The notes beneath the pieces were generated by a model. The model ran no database searches and was not told the origin of the DNA. It saw nothing but the letters and a program-made list of their open reading frames with translations. Of a stretch of 64,000 nucleotides of DNA, positions 16,873 through 25,412 are shown one piece after another. The stretch spans positions 1 through 64,000 of the forward strand of contig NZ_JRWG01000007.1 in the NCBI RefSeq assembly GCF_001573155.1, written 5' to 3'. This stretch comes from Aequorivita aquimaris. GTDB taxonomy: Bacteria > Bacteroidota > Bacteroidia > Flavobacteriales > Flavobacteriaceae. The number at the start of each line of letters is the position of its first letter. The first letter of the stretch is position 1. A program made the translations under genes and the position numbers.

Positions 16873-16945
16873 GACCTGGTAGCTCAGTTGGTAGAGCACC
16901 TCCCTTTTAAGGAGGTGGTCCTGGGTTCGAGCCCCAGCCAGGTCA
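16873..16945 (+). tRNA. tRNA-Lys (anticodon TTT)
   Basis: 73 bases fold into a full cloverleaf. The acceptor is GACCTGG/CCAGGTC, the D arm GCTC-AGTTGGTA-GAGC, and the anticodon stem CCTCC/GGAGG has the loop CTTTTAA (anticodon TTT). The T arm is CTGGG-TTCGAGC-CCCAG and the discriminator base is A. CCA is not encoded. Confidence 0.97.
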
Positions 16946-16946
16946 C

Positions 16947-16977
16947 AAAAAGTTAAGCCCTCGGTTTAACTTTTTTT
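16947..16977 (+). terminator. terminator after tRNA-Lys
   Basis: AAAAAGTTAA (16947-16956) pairs with TTAACTTTTT (16966-16975) around GCCCTCGGT, followed by more T bases. It separates the two tRNAs into different transcripts. Confidence 0.75.
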
Positions 16978-17007
16978 GTTTAAAACACTTCTTAATTTGT
17001 TTTAAAC
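16978..17007. other. inverted repeat between tRNA-Lys and tRNA-Leu
   Basis: GTTTAAAAC (16978-16986) and GTTTTAAAC (16999-17007) are perfect 9-base inverted arms with a 12-base spacer, in the 52-base gap before tRNA-Leu where its promoter should be. TAATTTG at 16993-16999 inside it is a possible short -7 box. Confidence 0.35.
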
Positions 17008-17029
17008 GCTTAGGTGAAAATAAGTATCC

Positions 17030-17112
17030 ACCCGGGTGCTGGAATTGGTAGACAGGCATGGTTGAGGGCCATGTGTCCTTTGGGCGTGTGGGTTCAAGTC
17101 CCATCCCGGGTA
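17030..17112 (+). tRNA. tRNA-Leu (anticodon GAG)
   Basis: 83-base class II tRNA. The acceptor is ACCCGGG/CCCGGGT, the D stem CTG/CAG, and the anticodon stem CATGG/CCATG has the loop TTGAGGG (anticodon GAG). A long variable arm TGTCCTTTGGGCGT follows, the T arm is GTGGG-TTCAAGT-CCCAT and the discriminator is A. CCA is not encoded. Confidence 0.95.
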
Positions 17113-17128
17113 CATTTTTTCCCAATAT

Positions 17129-17156
17129 GTTTAGTGAATTTCACATTTATCTAAAC
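17129..17156. promoter_or_regulatory. putative CarH operator upstream of its own gene
   Basis: GTTTAG-N16-CTAAAC, a perfect 6-base inverted repeat preceded by T and followed by AA. The same arrangement with the same 16-base spacer occurs before crtI (18217-18244). An overlapping second inverted pair, AGTGAATTT (17133-17141) and AAATTCACT (17157-17165), adds symmetry. It lies just upstream of a -7-like TACATTCA (17175-17182) for the regulator gene. Confidence 0.55.
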
Positions 17157-17207
17157 AAATTCACTTCTTTTTAGTACATTCACAAGGTAAAACTAAACGG
17201 TAATTCA

Positions 17208-18107
17208 GTGGTCAAAACACAATTTGGCATAAAGGATCTTGAAAATCTCTCAAATGTAAAAGCCCATACAATCAGAATCTGGGAGAAAAGGTACAATCTT
17301 CTTGAACCGGACCGTACCGATACCAACATTAGAAAGTACGATCTAGACAACCTCAAGAAGTTATTGAATATTGCCTATTTATACAATGCCGGGTACAAAA
17401 TATCAAAAATTGCAAGTTTAGATAATGTTCAGATTCAAGAATTGATCAAAAAAAACATCAATGGTCTTGATTCTGAATATATGCTAAATATTTTTAAGTC
17501 GGCCATGTTTGAATTTGATGGACAACTTTTTGACGCAACCTTGAAAAAACTATTGGAAACAAAATCCTTTAGGGAAGTTTTCGTTGAGATATTTGTACCA
17601 TTACTAAATGAAATGGGAATATTGTGGCATTCGGGAACTATTGATCCATCCCACGAGCACTTCATATCCGAAAAAATTAAACATACCATAATTAGTTTTT
17701 CAGATAAAGAAAAAAAGATTAGCACTAAACCAGGCCCTCTATTCACCCTCTATCTGCCATATCAGGAAATACACGAGATTGGCCTGCTATATGCCAATTA
17801 CGAATTGATTTCAGCTGGGTACAATACCATTTTTTTGGGAGCGAATATTCCCTTGGAAAGCTTGACGCATATTTTAAACAGTAAGCAGCGGGTAATTTTT
17901 GTCACCTATTTTACAATCCAACCAGAGAATGATAATCTTAAAAAATATCTTTCCGATTTTCAAACCGAAGTAGGTTCCAAAGGATCATGCGAACTCTGGG
18001 TATTGGGAAACAAGGCAGAAAAAAGCAGCAAGAACACTAAAAATCTTAAATTTTTCAGAGATATAACCCTTTTCACGGACCATATCGAAAAATTCCAACA
18101 ATCATAA
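17208..18107 (+). CDS. MerR-family, B12-binding light-sensing regulator (CarH-like)
   Basis: 299 residues from a GTG start. A MerR winged-helix DNA-binding domain (IKDLENLSNVKAHTIRIWEKRYNLLEPDRT) covers residues 1-70. A B12-binding module follows. W140 and H141 with E150 and H151 repeat the spacing of the Trp-His...Glu-His set of Thermus CarH, and EIHEIG (187-192) gives the cobalamin-ligand His189 in the ExHxxG motif. In CarH, adenosylcobalamin holds a tetramer on DNA in the dark and light breaks it. The gene directly precedes the carotenoid cluster, and the same inverted repeat lies before both, so it probably represses itself and crtI in the dark. It is placed after two tRNA genes, with no operon partner upstream. 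Confidence 0.88.
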   Translation: MVKTQFGIKDLENLSNVKAHTIRIWEKRYNLLEPDRTDTNIRKYDLDNLKKLLNIAYLYNAGYKISKIASLDNVQIQELIKKNINGLDSEYMLNIFKSAMFEFDGQLFDATLKKLLETKSFREVFVEIFVPLLNEMGILWHSGTIDPSHEHFISEKIKHTIISFSDKEKKISTKPGPLFTLYLPYQEIHEIGLLYANYELISAGYNTIFLGANIPLESLTHILNSKQRVIFVTYFTIQPENDNLKKYLSDFQTEVGSKGSCELWVLGNKAEKSSKNTKNLKFFRDITLFTDHIEKFQQS

Positions 18108-18216
18108 AAAAAGACTCTCCGATCATCTAGTTTTAGATCTAACTCATTCTATTTCCTTAATTCTTTCCCAAAATTTGAATTCAAGTATGAAAATAAATCG
18201 TGCAAATTTCATTTTT

Positions 18217-18244
18217 GTTTAAATAAAATGTAGATTTGTTAAAC
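18217..18244. promoter_or_regulatory. putative CarH operator overlapping the crtI promoter
   Basis: GTTTAA-N16-TTAAAC, the counterpart of 17129-17156 (both TGTTTAR-N16-YTAAACAA). The crtI -7 box lies in the spacer and the right arm ends three bases before the crtI ATG, so a bound protein would block RNA polymerase directly. Confidence 0.55.
18231..18238 (+). promoter_or_regulatory. crtI operon -7 box
   Basis: TAGATTTG fits TAnnTTTG. The ATG is at 18248, so the transcript would be leaderless or nearly so. There is no good TTG 19-21 bases upstream, which fits a regulated promoter. Confidence 0.6.
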
Positions 18245-18247
18245 AAT

Positions 18248-19711
18248 ATGAAAGACATCGCAGTTATTGGTTCCGGTTTTTCTTCGCTCGCTGCATCTTG
18301 TTATTTGGCACAGGCAGGAAATAGAGTAACCATTTATGAAAAAAATGGAACTATTGGCGGAAGGGCCCGCCAGTTAAAAAAAGACGGCTTCACTTTTGAC
18401 ATGGGCCCCACTTGGTACTGGATGCCCGATGTTTTTGAACGTTTCTTTAAAGATTTTGAAAAGCGTCCCTCTGATTTTTACGCCTTGGAAAAGTTAAATC
18501 CAGCATATCGAGTATATTTTGCGAACAATGAATATATAACCATAGAGGACACACTTGAAAAAATATGTACGGCTTTCGAAAATGAGGAAGCAGGAAGTTC
18601 GATAAAGCTCAAAAAATTTATGGCCCAAGCCTTGGACAATTACAATATCGCCATAAAAGATCTGGTTTATAGACCGGGCGTTTCGCCAATGGAATTGGTC
18701 ACTGCTGCAACGATGAAAAAGATAGGCCAGTTTTTTAGCACGATAAGCAAGGATGTGCGCCGCGAATTTTCAAACCCCAAGCTTATATCCATTTTAGAGT
18801 TTCCGGTTCTCTTTCTGGGAGCAAAACCTTCGGATACACCTTCGTTTTACAGCTTTATGAATTATGCTGACTTTGGCTTGGGCACCTTTCATCCAAAAAA
18901 TGGCATGTATTCCGTAATTGACGGAATTAAAAGACTTGCCGAAGAACTGGGCGTAACCATAAAGACAAATGAAAACGTTGAAAAAATAATTGTTGAGAAC
19001 GGAAAAACCATTGGGCTTATTTCCAACGGTGAAATGATTGACGCTGATGTAGTTTTGAGCGGTGCCGATTATCACCACACCGAAACACTCTTGGAAAAAA
19101 GGTTTCGTCAGTATTCCGAAAACTATTGGAGCAAAAAAACCTTCGCCCCTTCCGCCCTGCTTTTTTACGTTGGGTTCGATACCAGAATAAAGCATGTAAA
19201 TCATCATACATTATTCTTTGATGTAGATTTCAAAAAACATTCTGAAGAAATATATGATTCTCCCAAATGGCCCGACGAACCGCTTTTTTACGCGAGTTTC
19301 CCATCCAAGACGGATAATAGTGTGGCTCCAGAGGGAAAAGAGGCGGGAATATTCTTAATTCCGTTGGCTCCGGGTCTGGATGACATCCCTGAAATACGGG
19401 AGGAATATTTCGAAAAAATTATGGCGCGGTTTGAACAAATTACCGCACAGGAGGTCAAAAAATACGTTATATTTAAAGAATCCTTTTGCATCAACGATTT
19501 CATTTCAGATTATAATAGTTACAAAGGAAACGCATACGGCCTCGCAAATACCTTAATGCAGACCGCTTTTTTAAGGCCGAAACTGAAGAGCAAAAAAGTA
19601 AAAAATCTCTTTTTTACAGGACAACTTACCGTGCCTGGCCCCGGCGTTCCTCCGGCTCTGATTTCGGGGAAATTGGTAGCCGGTTTAATCGATAAAGAAA
19701 ACATACAGTGA
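18248..19711 (+). CDS. crtI: phytoene desaturase (lycopene-forming)
   Basis: 487 residues from the ATG at 18248; an upstream TTG lies inside the -7 box and is rejected. The FAD-dependent enzyme adds four double bonds to phytoene, giving lycopene. The N-terminal dinucleotide fold has AVIGSGFSSLAASCYLAQAG and GGRARQLKKDGFTFDMGPTWYWMP. The C-terminal CrtI signature is FFTGQLTVPGPGVPPALISGK. The stop overlaps the crtB start by four bases (GTGA), so translation is coupled. It is the first gene of the carotenoid operon. Confidence 0.96.
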   Translation: MKDIAVIGSGFSSLAASCYLAQAGNRVTIYEKNGTIGGRARQLKKDGFTFDMGPTWYWMPDVFERFFKDFEKRPSDFYALEKLNPAYRVYFANNEYITIEDTLEKICTAFENEEAGSSIKLKKFMAQALDNYNIAIKDLVYRPGVSPMELVTAATMKKIGQFFSTISKDVRREFSNPKLISILEFPVLFLGAKPSDTPSFYSFMNYADFGLGTFHPKNGMYSVIDGIKRLAEELGVTIKTNENVEKIIVENGKTIGLISNGEMIDADVVLSGADYHHTETLLEKRFRQYSENYWSKKTFAPSALLFYVGFDTRIKHVNHHTLFFDVDFKKHSEEIYDSPKWPDEPLFYASFPSKTDNSVAPEGKEAGIFLIPLAPGLDDIPEIREEYFEKIMARFEQITAQEVKKYVIFKESFCINDFISDYNSYKGNAYGLANTLMQTAFLRPKLKSKKVKNLFFTGQLTVPGPGVPPALISGKLVAGLIDKENIQ

Positions 19712-20550
19712 AAGAACTTTTTGACATCGTATCCAAAAAATGTAGCAAAGAGGTAACCAAAACTTATAGTACCTCCTTTTCATTGGCTACACGAATGCTT
19801 GGGCCCGCCATACGCCAGGACATCTACAACATTTATGGTTTTGTGCGTTTCGCCGATGAAATTGTAGATTCCTTTCACGAATACAATAAAGAAATCCTTT
19901 TCAACCGCTTTGAAAATGCTTTGGAAGAAGCGCTCTCGGATAAAATCAGTTTAAATCCTATTTTAAATTCATTTCAGGAAACGGTCTATAAATACAATAT
20001 TCAAAAAGAGCTAATAGACACTTTTATGGCGAGTATGCGTTTGGACCTCACTAAAAGCGTATATTCCACTACGGAAGAATTTAATGATTATATATACGGC
20101 TCCGCAGACGTTGTGGGCTTAATGTGTTTAAAGGTTTTTGTGAAAGGTGATATTGAGAAATATAACCAGCTGAAGGAATCAGCCATGAATCTGGGCTCTG
20201 CCTTTCAAAAGGTAAATTTTCTGCGCGACCTGAAAGAAGATTACGAAAACCTGAGCCGAACCTATTTTCCAAATACCAATCTCGACTCTTTGGATGAGGA
20301 ATCAAAAATGATAATTATTGAAGAGATAGAAGAAAACTTTAATAGAGGGTACCAAGGCATTCTCCAATTGCCGCACGATTCCAAACTCGGGGTTTTTGTG
20401 GCATATCGATATTATAAGAGATTGCTGAAAAAACTTCAACAAACCCCCGCCATCGAAATAAAAAACGCGCGGATACGCGTTCCAAACGTTGAAAAAATTG
20501 GGCTTTTAACGCGCAGCTATGTAAAATATCAATTAAATTTGGTGAAGTGA
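19708..20550 (+). CDS. crtB: phytoene synthase
   Basis: 280 residues from a GTG start that overlaps the crtI stop. It condenses two geranylgeranyl diphosphates to phytoene. Both Asp-rich motifs of the squalene/phytoene synthase family are present: RFADEIVDSFH (residues ~52-62) and NFLRDLKEDYENLSRTYFP (~170-188). KTYSTSFSLATRMLGP near the start is also typical. GGPP must come from a crtE or ispA gene outside the window. Confidence 0.96.
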   Translation: MKELFDIVSKKCSKEVTKTYSTSFSLATRMLGPAIRQDIYNIYGFVRFADEIVDSFHEYNKEILFNRFENALEEALSDKISLNPILNSFQETVYKYNIQKELIDTFMASMRLDLTKSVYSTTEEFNDYIYGSADVVGLMCLKVFVKGDIEKYNQLKESAMNLGSAFQKVNFLRDLKEDYENLSRTYFPNTNLDSLDEESKMIIIEEIEENFNRGYQGILQLPHDSKLGVFVAYRYYKRLLKKLQQTPAIEIKNARIRVPNVEKIGLLTRSYVKYQLNLVK

Positions 20551-20560
20551 TGGGTGCTCC

Positions 20561-20580
20561 GTTTTGAGAGAACTCAAAAC
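20561..20580 (+). other. hairpin in the crtB-crtZ spacer
   Basis: GTTTTGAG-AGAA-CTCAAAAC, a perfect 8-bp stem in the 71-base gap, 10 bases after the crtB stop. There is no T-run, so it is more likely an mRNA processing or stability element than a terminator. The sequence after it (AACAAATCCCGAATTAACAAA) resembles the CCCGAAT microrepeats at 60494-60540. Confidence 0.4.
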
Positions 20581-20621
20581 CCCAAATAACAAATCCCGAA
20601 TTAACAAAGTAAAAAACAAAA

Positions 20622-21071
20622 ATGACAACAGTTCTTTGGATATTAATTTTCATTTCCACCTTCTGCATTATGGAGTTTATGGCGTGGTTTACCCATAAAT
20701 ATATTATGCACGGCTTTTTATGGAAATTGCACAAAGACCATCACCACAAAGACCACGGCAGTTGGTGGGAGCGGAACGATTATTTCTTTTTGTTTTACGC
20801 CCTGGTCAGCATCAGTTGTTTTATAGGATGGAGCTATTATGGCTTTTGGGCAGGGTTGCCTATCGGTTTGGGCATTTTTGCCTATGGGGTTACCTACTTT
20901 TTTGTGCACGATATTTTTATACACCAGCGTTTTAAAATGTTCCGAAACGCCAATAACTGGTACGCTCGTGGTATCAGGCGTGCGCACAAAATACACCACA
21001 AACATTTGGGAAAGGATAAAGGCGAATGTTTCGGGATGCTATTTCCGCCATTGAAATATTTTAAAAAATAA
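20622..21071 (+). CDS. crtZ: beta-carotene hydroxylase
   Basis: 149 residues, a small membrane di-iron hydroxylase that makes zeaxanthin from beta-carotene. The histidine clusters are intact: H25-x4-H30 (THKYIMHG), H37-x2-H40-H41 (LHKDHHHKDHG), HDIFIHQRF and RRAHKIHHKHLG. Four hydrophobic segments surround them. No ketolase gene (crtW) is nearby, so zeaxanthin is the expected end product. Three bases separate it from the cyclase gene. Confidence 0.95.
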   Translation: MTTVLWILIFISTFCIMEFMAWFTHKYIMHGFLWKLHKDHHHKDHGSWWERNDYFFLFYALVSISCFIGWSYYGFWAGLPIGLGIFAYGVTYFFVHDIFIHQRFKMFRNANNWYARGIRRAHKIHHKHLGKDKGECFGMLFPPLKYFKK

Positions 21072-21074
21072 AGC

Positions 21075-21779
21075 ATGTGGCATCTCTATCTTTTATTGGA
21101 CATCGCCTCGCTGAGTGTCCCGTTTCTTTTTAGTTTTCACCCAAAATTGAAGTTTTATAAACTTTGGAAATATTTTTTTCCCGCCACCTTTATTATGATG
21201 GCTTTTTTTATTCCGTGGGACATCATCTTTACTCAGCAGGGGTTTTGGGGCTTCAACGAAAAATACCTCTCAGGAATACATTTAGGAAACTTGCCAATTG
21301 AAGAATGGCTCTTCTTTATCTGCATTCCCTATGCTTGTCTTTTCACTATCTACGCCTTTAAAAATTTACTGCCGAAATTTTCCCTTTCAAAAAAAGTAAC
21401 CGGAATAGTCTATTTTTCATTGCAGACCATTTTGATTGTCTCCCTACTCTATTTTTACGACCGTTGGTACACCGCGGTAAATTTCGGCTATGCCATTGTG
21501 TTACTGGCCTTGGTTTACAACTATAAACGTGAAACGCTACAAGTTTTCTTCCCCGTATTCTTCATTCTTTTGGTGCCATTTTTTATAGTGAATGGGTTTC
21601 TCACCGGTAGTTGGATCCATGAACAAGTGGTTTGGTACAACGATGCCGAAAATTTGGGCATCCGTATTGGTACCGTTCCCATTGAGGACAGTATTTATGC
21701 CTTAACAATGCTGTTGACAGTTTTTGTTCTGATGGAAAAATTCAGCGAAAAATATCCTTCCCAAGAGGAAATATCCTAA
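21075..21779 (+). CDS. crtY: lycopene beta-cyclase, CrtYcd-type membrane fusion
   Basis: 234 residues with about seven membrane segments and two repeats of the lycopene-cyclase-domain motif PxE(E/D): LPIEEWLFFICIPYACLF and VPIEDSIYALTMLL. This is the CrtYc+CrtYd fused form found in Bacteroidetes, unrelated to the FAD-dependent CrtY/CrtL cyclases. It turns both ends of lycopene into beta-rings, giving beta-carotene for CrtZ. It ends the operon; a weak 8-bp A/T stem (21783-21801) follows without a clear T-run. Confidence 0.92.
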   Translation: MWHLYLLLDIASLSVPFLFSFHPKLKFYKLWKYFFPATFIMMAFFIPWDIIFTQQGFWGFNEKYLSGIHLGNLPIEEWLFFICIPYACLFTIYAFKNLLPKFSLSKKVTGIVYFSLQTILIVSLLYFYDRWYTAVNFGYAIVLLALVYNYKRETLQVFFPVFFILLVPFFIVNGFLTGSWIHEQVVWYNDAENLGIRIGTVPIEDSIYALTMLLTVFVLMEKFSEKYPSQEEIS

Positions 21780-21844
21780 TTTGATTTTTTCTGAAAAAAT
21801 CGGCAAATTAACAGCAATAAAATTTCATATACAATAGGTTGCGA

Positions 21845-21871
21845 AATGTAAATAGAATGCGTTTTTACATT
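21845..21871. promoter_or_regulatory. inverted repeat upstream of the SET-domain gene
   Basis: AATGTAAA (21845-21852) and TTTACATT (21864-21871), perfect 8-base arms with an 11-base spacer. The right arm touches a -7-like TACATTTA at 21871, so it could be an operator. The sequence differs from the CarH-type repeat. Confidence 0.4.
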
Positions 21872-21899
21872 ACATTTAATCCTAAAAATCGCAGTTGTT

Positions 21900-22484
21900 A
21901 TGATACATCCTAAAACTGAACTTAAATTTATCAGCGATCAAATAGGTTACGGCGTTGTTGCCACCGAATTTATCCCCGCCGGCACAATAACCTGGGCCTT
22001 GGACGATCTGGATCGGGAATTTACGCCAGCCAAACTAAAGAAAATGAATCCGCTATACCAACAGATTCTTGAAACCTATTGTTATAGAAACAGCAAAGGC
22101 AACTTTGTGCTGTGCTGGGACTATGGCCGCTACGTAAACCACAGTTTTAAGAGCAATTGTTTATCTACCGCCTATGATTTTGAAATTGCAATCCGCGATA
22201 TTCAGCCTGGGGAAGAGTTGACGGACGATTACGGCTATTTAAATGTGTCTGAACCTTTTAAAGGCATAGATGAAGGAACCCGCCGAAAGACGGTGTATCC
22301 CGACGATCTTTTAAACCACCACCAAACCTGGGATAAGCAGCTCCTGAAAAATTTTCCAAAAATTCCTAAAGTTGAGCAACCACTAAAATCCTTGCTAACC
22401 CCAAAATTATGGAATACGATTACTGCAATTGCCGAGGGAAAAAAGGAAATGGACTCAATTCTAAAAAACCATTTTCCGGGCTAG
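21900..22484 (+). CDS. SET-domain protein (putative lysine methyltransferase)
   Basis: 194 residues. A SET fold is visible: GYGVVATEFIPAGTI (15-30), the S-adenosylmethionine/pseudoknot motif RYVNHSFKSNC (77-87, cf. RFxNHSCxPN) and GEELTDDYGY (104-113, cf. GEELTxDY). A short C-terminal extension follows. SET enzymes methylate protein lysines; bacterial examples outside pathogens are little studied and the target is unknown. It has its own upstream repeat and lies after the carotenoid operon, but nothing ties it to pigment synthesis. Confidence 0.85.
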   Translation: MIHPKTELKFISDQIGYGVVATEFIPAGTITWALDDLDREFTPAKLKKMNPLYQQILETYCYRNSKGNFVLCWDYGRYVNHSFKSNCLSTAYDFEIAIRDIQPGEELTDDYGYLNVSEPFKGIDEGTRRKTVYPDDLLNHHQTWDKQLLKNFPKIPKVEQPLKSLLTPKLWNTITAIAEGKKEMDSILKNHFPG

Positions 22485-22494
22485 TTTTTAGGGA

Positions 22495-23061
22495 CTATTC
22501 GGTCAGCAGGTTGTCCAATAGGGCCCTCATTTTTTTACTGTTCCAGTCTGCGGCGCCTTCTTCATCAATGATAATCTCCCCGGTTTTTGAAATCAAATAA
22601 GTAGTCGGCAGGGCCTGTGACCTCAATTGTTTTGGCGCTTCATATTTTTGAAGAAAAACGGGCAATGAGTAGCTGTTTTTCTGAAGAAATCTATTCACTT
22701 TTTCAGATTCTTCCGAAGTGACGAAATAGAAATCTACTTTATTCCCGTAGCTATCATATAATTTTTGAAACGAGGGCATTTCGGCAACGCAGGGCGGGCA
22801 CCAAGTAGCCCAAAAATTTACAATAGTTACCTTGCCTTCCGATTGTGAAAAATTAATTTCCCCATCTTCCAATTCCTGTAAATTCCATTGATAATCCTGC
22901 AATGTCTCGCGGTCCGACACCTTTTTTTCCGAAGGTGAAAAGGAAATAAGCCGCTGCACAAAAACCTGAATGGGCATTCGCGTTTGCGGAATAATCAGCA
23001 ACGCCACGAATGCAAAAAACAAGATATTGCCCCAATGTTTCTTTATAAATTTCATCAACAT
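22495..23061 (-). CDS. TlpA-like membrane-anchored thioredoxin
   Basis: 188 residues (or 186 from the second ATG). An N-terminal membrane anchor (ILFFAFVALLIIPQ) is followed by a periplasmic thioredoxin fold with WATWCPPCVAEMP and the cis-Pro loop QALPTTYLISKTG. It probably reduces disulfides in the periplasm, for example in cytochrome maturation. It ends 10 bases from the convergent SET gene. Confidence 0.9.
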   Translation of the reverse strand: MLMKFIKKHWGNILFFAFVALLIIPQTRMPIQVFVQRLISFSPSEKKVSDRETLQDYQWNLQELEDGEINFSQSEGKVTIVNFWATWCPPCVAEMPSFQKLYDSYGNKVDFYFVTSEESEKVNRFLQKNSYSLPVFLQKYEAPKQLRSQALPTTYLISKTGEIIIDEEGAADWNSKKMRALLDNLLTE

Positions 23062-23070
23062 TAATATTAT

Positions 23071-23107
23071 AAAAAAACCTAACAGGTTTTAAAATCCTGT
23101 TAGGTTT
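23071..23107 (-). terminator. intrinsic terminator after aconitase
   Basis: AAACCTAACAGG (23075-23086) pairs with CCTGTTAGGTTT (23096-23107), a perfect 12-bp stem. On the minus strand it is followed by seven T bases. Confidence 0.88.
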
Positions 23108-23126
23108 AGTAGTATTTAAACCCTTT

Positions 23127-25391
23127 TTAAGCGTTCTGCTTTTTTATCAAATTCAGAGCAGATCCTTCGCGATACCACTTAATCTGTGCATCGTTATAGG
23201 TATGGTTTACTTTAATTGTATCCTTGCTGCCATCTTTATGTACGATTTCAACTGTAAGCGGCTTGTTTGGCGCAAATTCTGAAATATCCACAAAGTTGAA
23301 GGTATCATCTTCTTGAATCAAATCATAATCAGCTTCGTTAGCAAAAGTAAGTGCCAACATTCCCTGCTTTTTTAAATTAGTTTCGTGAATTCGTGCAAAT
23401 GATTTTACCAAAACCGCTGCAACACCTAGGTGGCGAGGCTGCATGGCCGCGTGCTCACGCGAAGAGCCTTCCCCGTAATTATGGTCACCCACAACTATTG
23501 TTTTTACGCCTTTTGCTTTGTACTCGCGTTGCACATTTGGCACCCCGCCGTACTCGCCGGTAAATTGGTTTTTTACAAAATTGGTTTGCTTATTAAAAGC
23601 GTTTACGGCGCCAATTAATGTATTGTTGGCAATATTGTCCAAATGCCCGCGGTAGCGCAACCACGGACCAGCCATTGAAATATGGTCGGTGGTACATTTT
23701 CCGAAAGCTTTAATCAATAATTTTACACCCTGCAATTCCGAATCCTTAATAGGAAGGAAAGGCTCCAATAATTGAAGGCGCTCACTGTCTTTAGCCACTT
23801 TCACCTCAACCGAGCTTCCGTCTTCTTTGGGTGCCAAATAGCCGTTATCCTCCACTTCAAAGCCTTTTGGCGGCAATTCCAATCCACGGGGTTCGTCAAG
23901 TTTAACCTCCTGTCCGTCTTCATTTAAAAGCGTATCGTTCATCGGATCAAAATCCAAACGGCCCGAAATGGCGATTGCGGCAACCATTTCCGGCGAGCCA
24001 ACAAAGGCGTGTGTGTTAGGGTTTCCGTCAGCGCGTTTCGAAAAGTTTCGGTTGAATGAATGCACGATGGTATTTTTCTCATCGCCTTTTCTATCGCTTC
24101 GGTCCCACTGGCCAATGCACGGACCACAGGCATTTGTAAAAATGGTGGCTCCAAGATTTTCAAAAACGTCCAAAAGTCCGTCGCGCTCTGCGGTATAACG
24201 GATTTGCTCTGAACCGGGATTTATTCCGAAATCGCTCTTCGGTTTTAATTTTTTATCGATGGCCTGCTGCGCAATAGACGCCGCCCGCGTTAAATCCTCA
24301 TAGGAAGAATTGGTACAGCTACCTATCAAGCCCCAATCCACTTTTAAGGGCCATTCATTTTTCTTTGCTTTTTCACCCAATTGGCCCACTGGCGTCGCTA
24401 AGTCTGGTGTAAAAGGACCGTTCAAGTGTGGACGTAATGCGGTTAAATCAATTTCTATAACTTGGTCAAAATATTTCTCGGGATTTGCGTAAACTTCATC
24501 ATCACCGGTTAAATATTCGCGGATTTTATTGGCTTCGTCTGCAATTTCGGCACGATCCGTTGCTCTAAGGAAGCGCTCCATGGCGTCGTCATAACCAAAA
24601 GTTGAAGTAGTCGCGCCTATTTCGGCGCCCATATTACAGATGGTTCCTTTTCCGGTACAGGAAAGATTTTTTGCACCGGGACCGAAATATTCAACAATGG
24701 CACCCGTTCCACCTTTTACGGTAAGGATTCCGGCCACTTTTAGAATAACATCTTTTGAAGCCGTCCAGCCATTCAGTTCCCCGGTAAGTTTTACACCTAT
24801 TAACTTCGGAAATTTTAGCTCCCAAGGCATTCCGGCCATTACATCTACGGCGTCAGCGCCGCCCACGCCTATAGCCACCATTCCCAAGCCACCTGCGTTT
24901 ACGGTGTGACTATCGGTACCAATCATCATTCCTCCGGGGAAGGCGTAATTTTCCAAAACCACTTGGTGGATAATTCCTGCTCCCGGTCTCCAAAAACCGA
25001 TTCCGTATTTGTTTGAAACCGATTCCAAAAAGTCGAAAACCTCGTTACTGGTTTCGTTTGCGCGCTTTAAATCGGGCGTGGCACCCTGTTTGGCCTGAAT
25101 TAAATGATCACAGTGAACGGTAGTTGGTACTGCAACTGTTTTCTTACCAGCCTGCATAAATTGCAAAAGCGCCATTTGGGCGGTTGCATCCTGGCACGCT
25201 ATTCTATCTGGGGCAAAATCCACATAATCCTTTCCTCGCTGGAAAGCCTTATCTGGGTTGCCATCCCAAAGGTGGGAATATAAAATCTTTTCGGAAAGTG
25301 TAAGTGGTTTTCCCGTAATTTCACGTGCTTTATCCACACGTTCGGCCATTTGGGAATAAACCTTTTTAATCATATCAATATCAAATGCCAT
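23127..25391 (-). CDS. acnA: aconitate hydratase (mitochondrial-type)
   Basis: 754 residues. It converts citrate to isocitrate through a 4Fe-4S cluster in the TCA cycle. Cluster cysteines are in [14 protein letters not shown] and [15 protein letters not shown]. The start [18 protein letters not shown] and the 754-residue length resemble the mitochondrial aconitase group (about 750-780) rather than E. coli AcnA or AcnB (about 890 and 865). The swivel domain contains [18 protein letters not shown] long AT-rich upstream region with repeated sequences (25413-25486) suggests regulation. Confidence 0.96.
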   Translation of the reverse strand: MAFDIDMIKKVYSQMAERVDKAREITGKPLTLSEKILYSHLWDGNPDKAFQRGKDYVDFAPDRIACQDATAQMALLQFMQAGKKTVAVPTTVHCDHLIQAKQGATPDLKRANETSNEVFDFLESVSNKYGIGFWRPGAGIIHQVVLENYAFPGGMMIGTDSHTVNAGGLGMVAIGVGGADAVDVMAGMPWELKFPKLIGVKLTGELNGWTASKDVILKVAGILTVKGGTGAIVEYFGPGAKNLSCTGKGTICNMGAEIGATTSTFGYDDAMERFLRATDRAEIADEANKIREYLTGDDEVYANPEKYFDQVIEIDLTALRPHLNGPFTPDLATPVGQLGEKAKKNEWPLKVDWGLIGSCTNSSYEDLTRAASIAQQAIDKKLKPKSDFGINPGSEQIRYTAERDGLLDVFENLGATIFTNACGPCIGQWDRSDRKGDEKNTIVHSFNRNFSKRADGNPNTHAFVGSPEMVAAIAISGRLDFDPMNDTLLNEDGQEVKLDEPRGLELPPKGFEVEDNGYLAPKEDGSSVEVKVAKDSERLQLLEPFLPIKDSELQGVKLLIKAFGKCTTDHISMAGPWLRYRGHLDNIANNTLIGAVNAFNKQTNFVKNQFTGEYGGVPNVQREYKAKGVKTIVVGDHNYGEGSSREHAAMQPRHLGVAAVLVKSFARIHETNLKKQGMLALTFANEADYDLIQEDDTFNFVDISEFAPNKPLTVEIVHKDGSKDTIKVNHTYNDAQIKWYREGSALNLIKKQNA

Positions 25392-25412
25392 AGTTGTATT
25401 TTTAGTTGTTTG

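Noticed and set aside
16943-17125. 60-residue open frame on the minus strand across tRNA-Leu
   Set aside because: It lies over a structurally perfect tRNA gene and has no family features.
17030-17156. Integration site (att) at the 3' end of tRNA-Leu
   Set aside because: No integrase gene and no repeat of the tRNA 3' end was seen downstream; the next genes are the pigment cluster.
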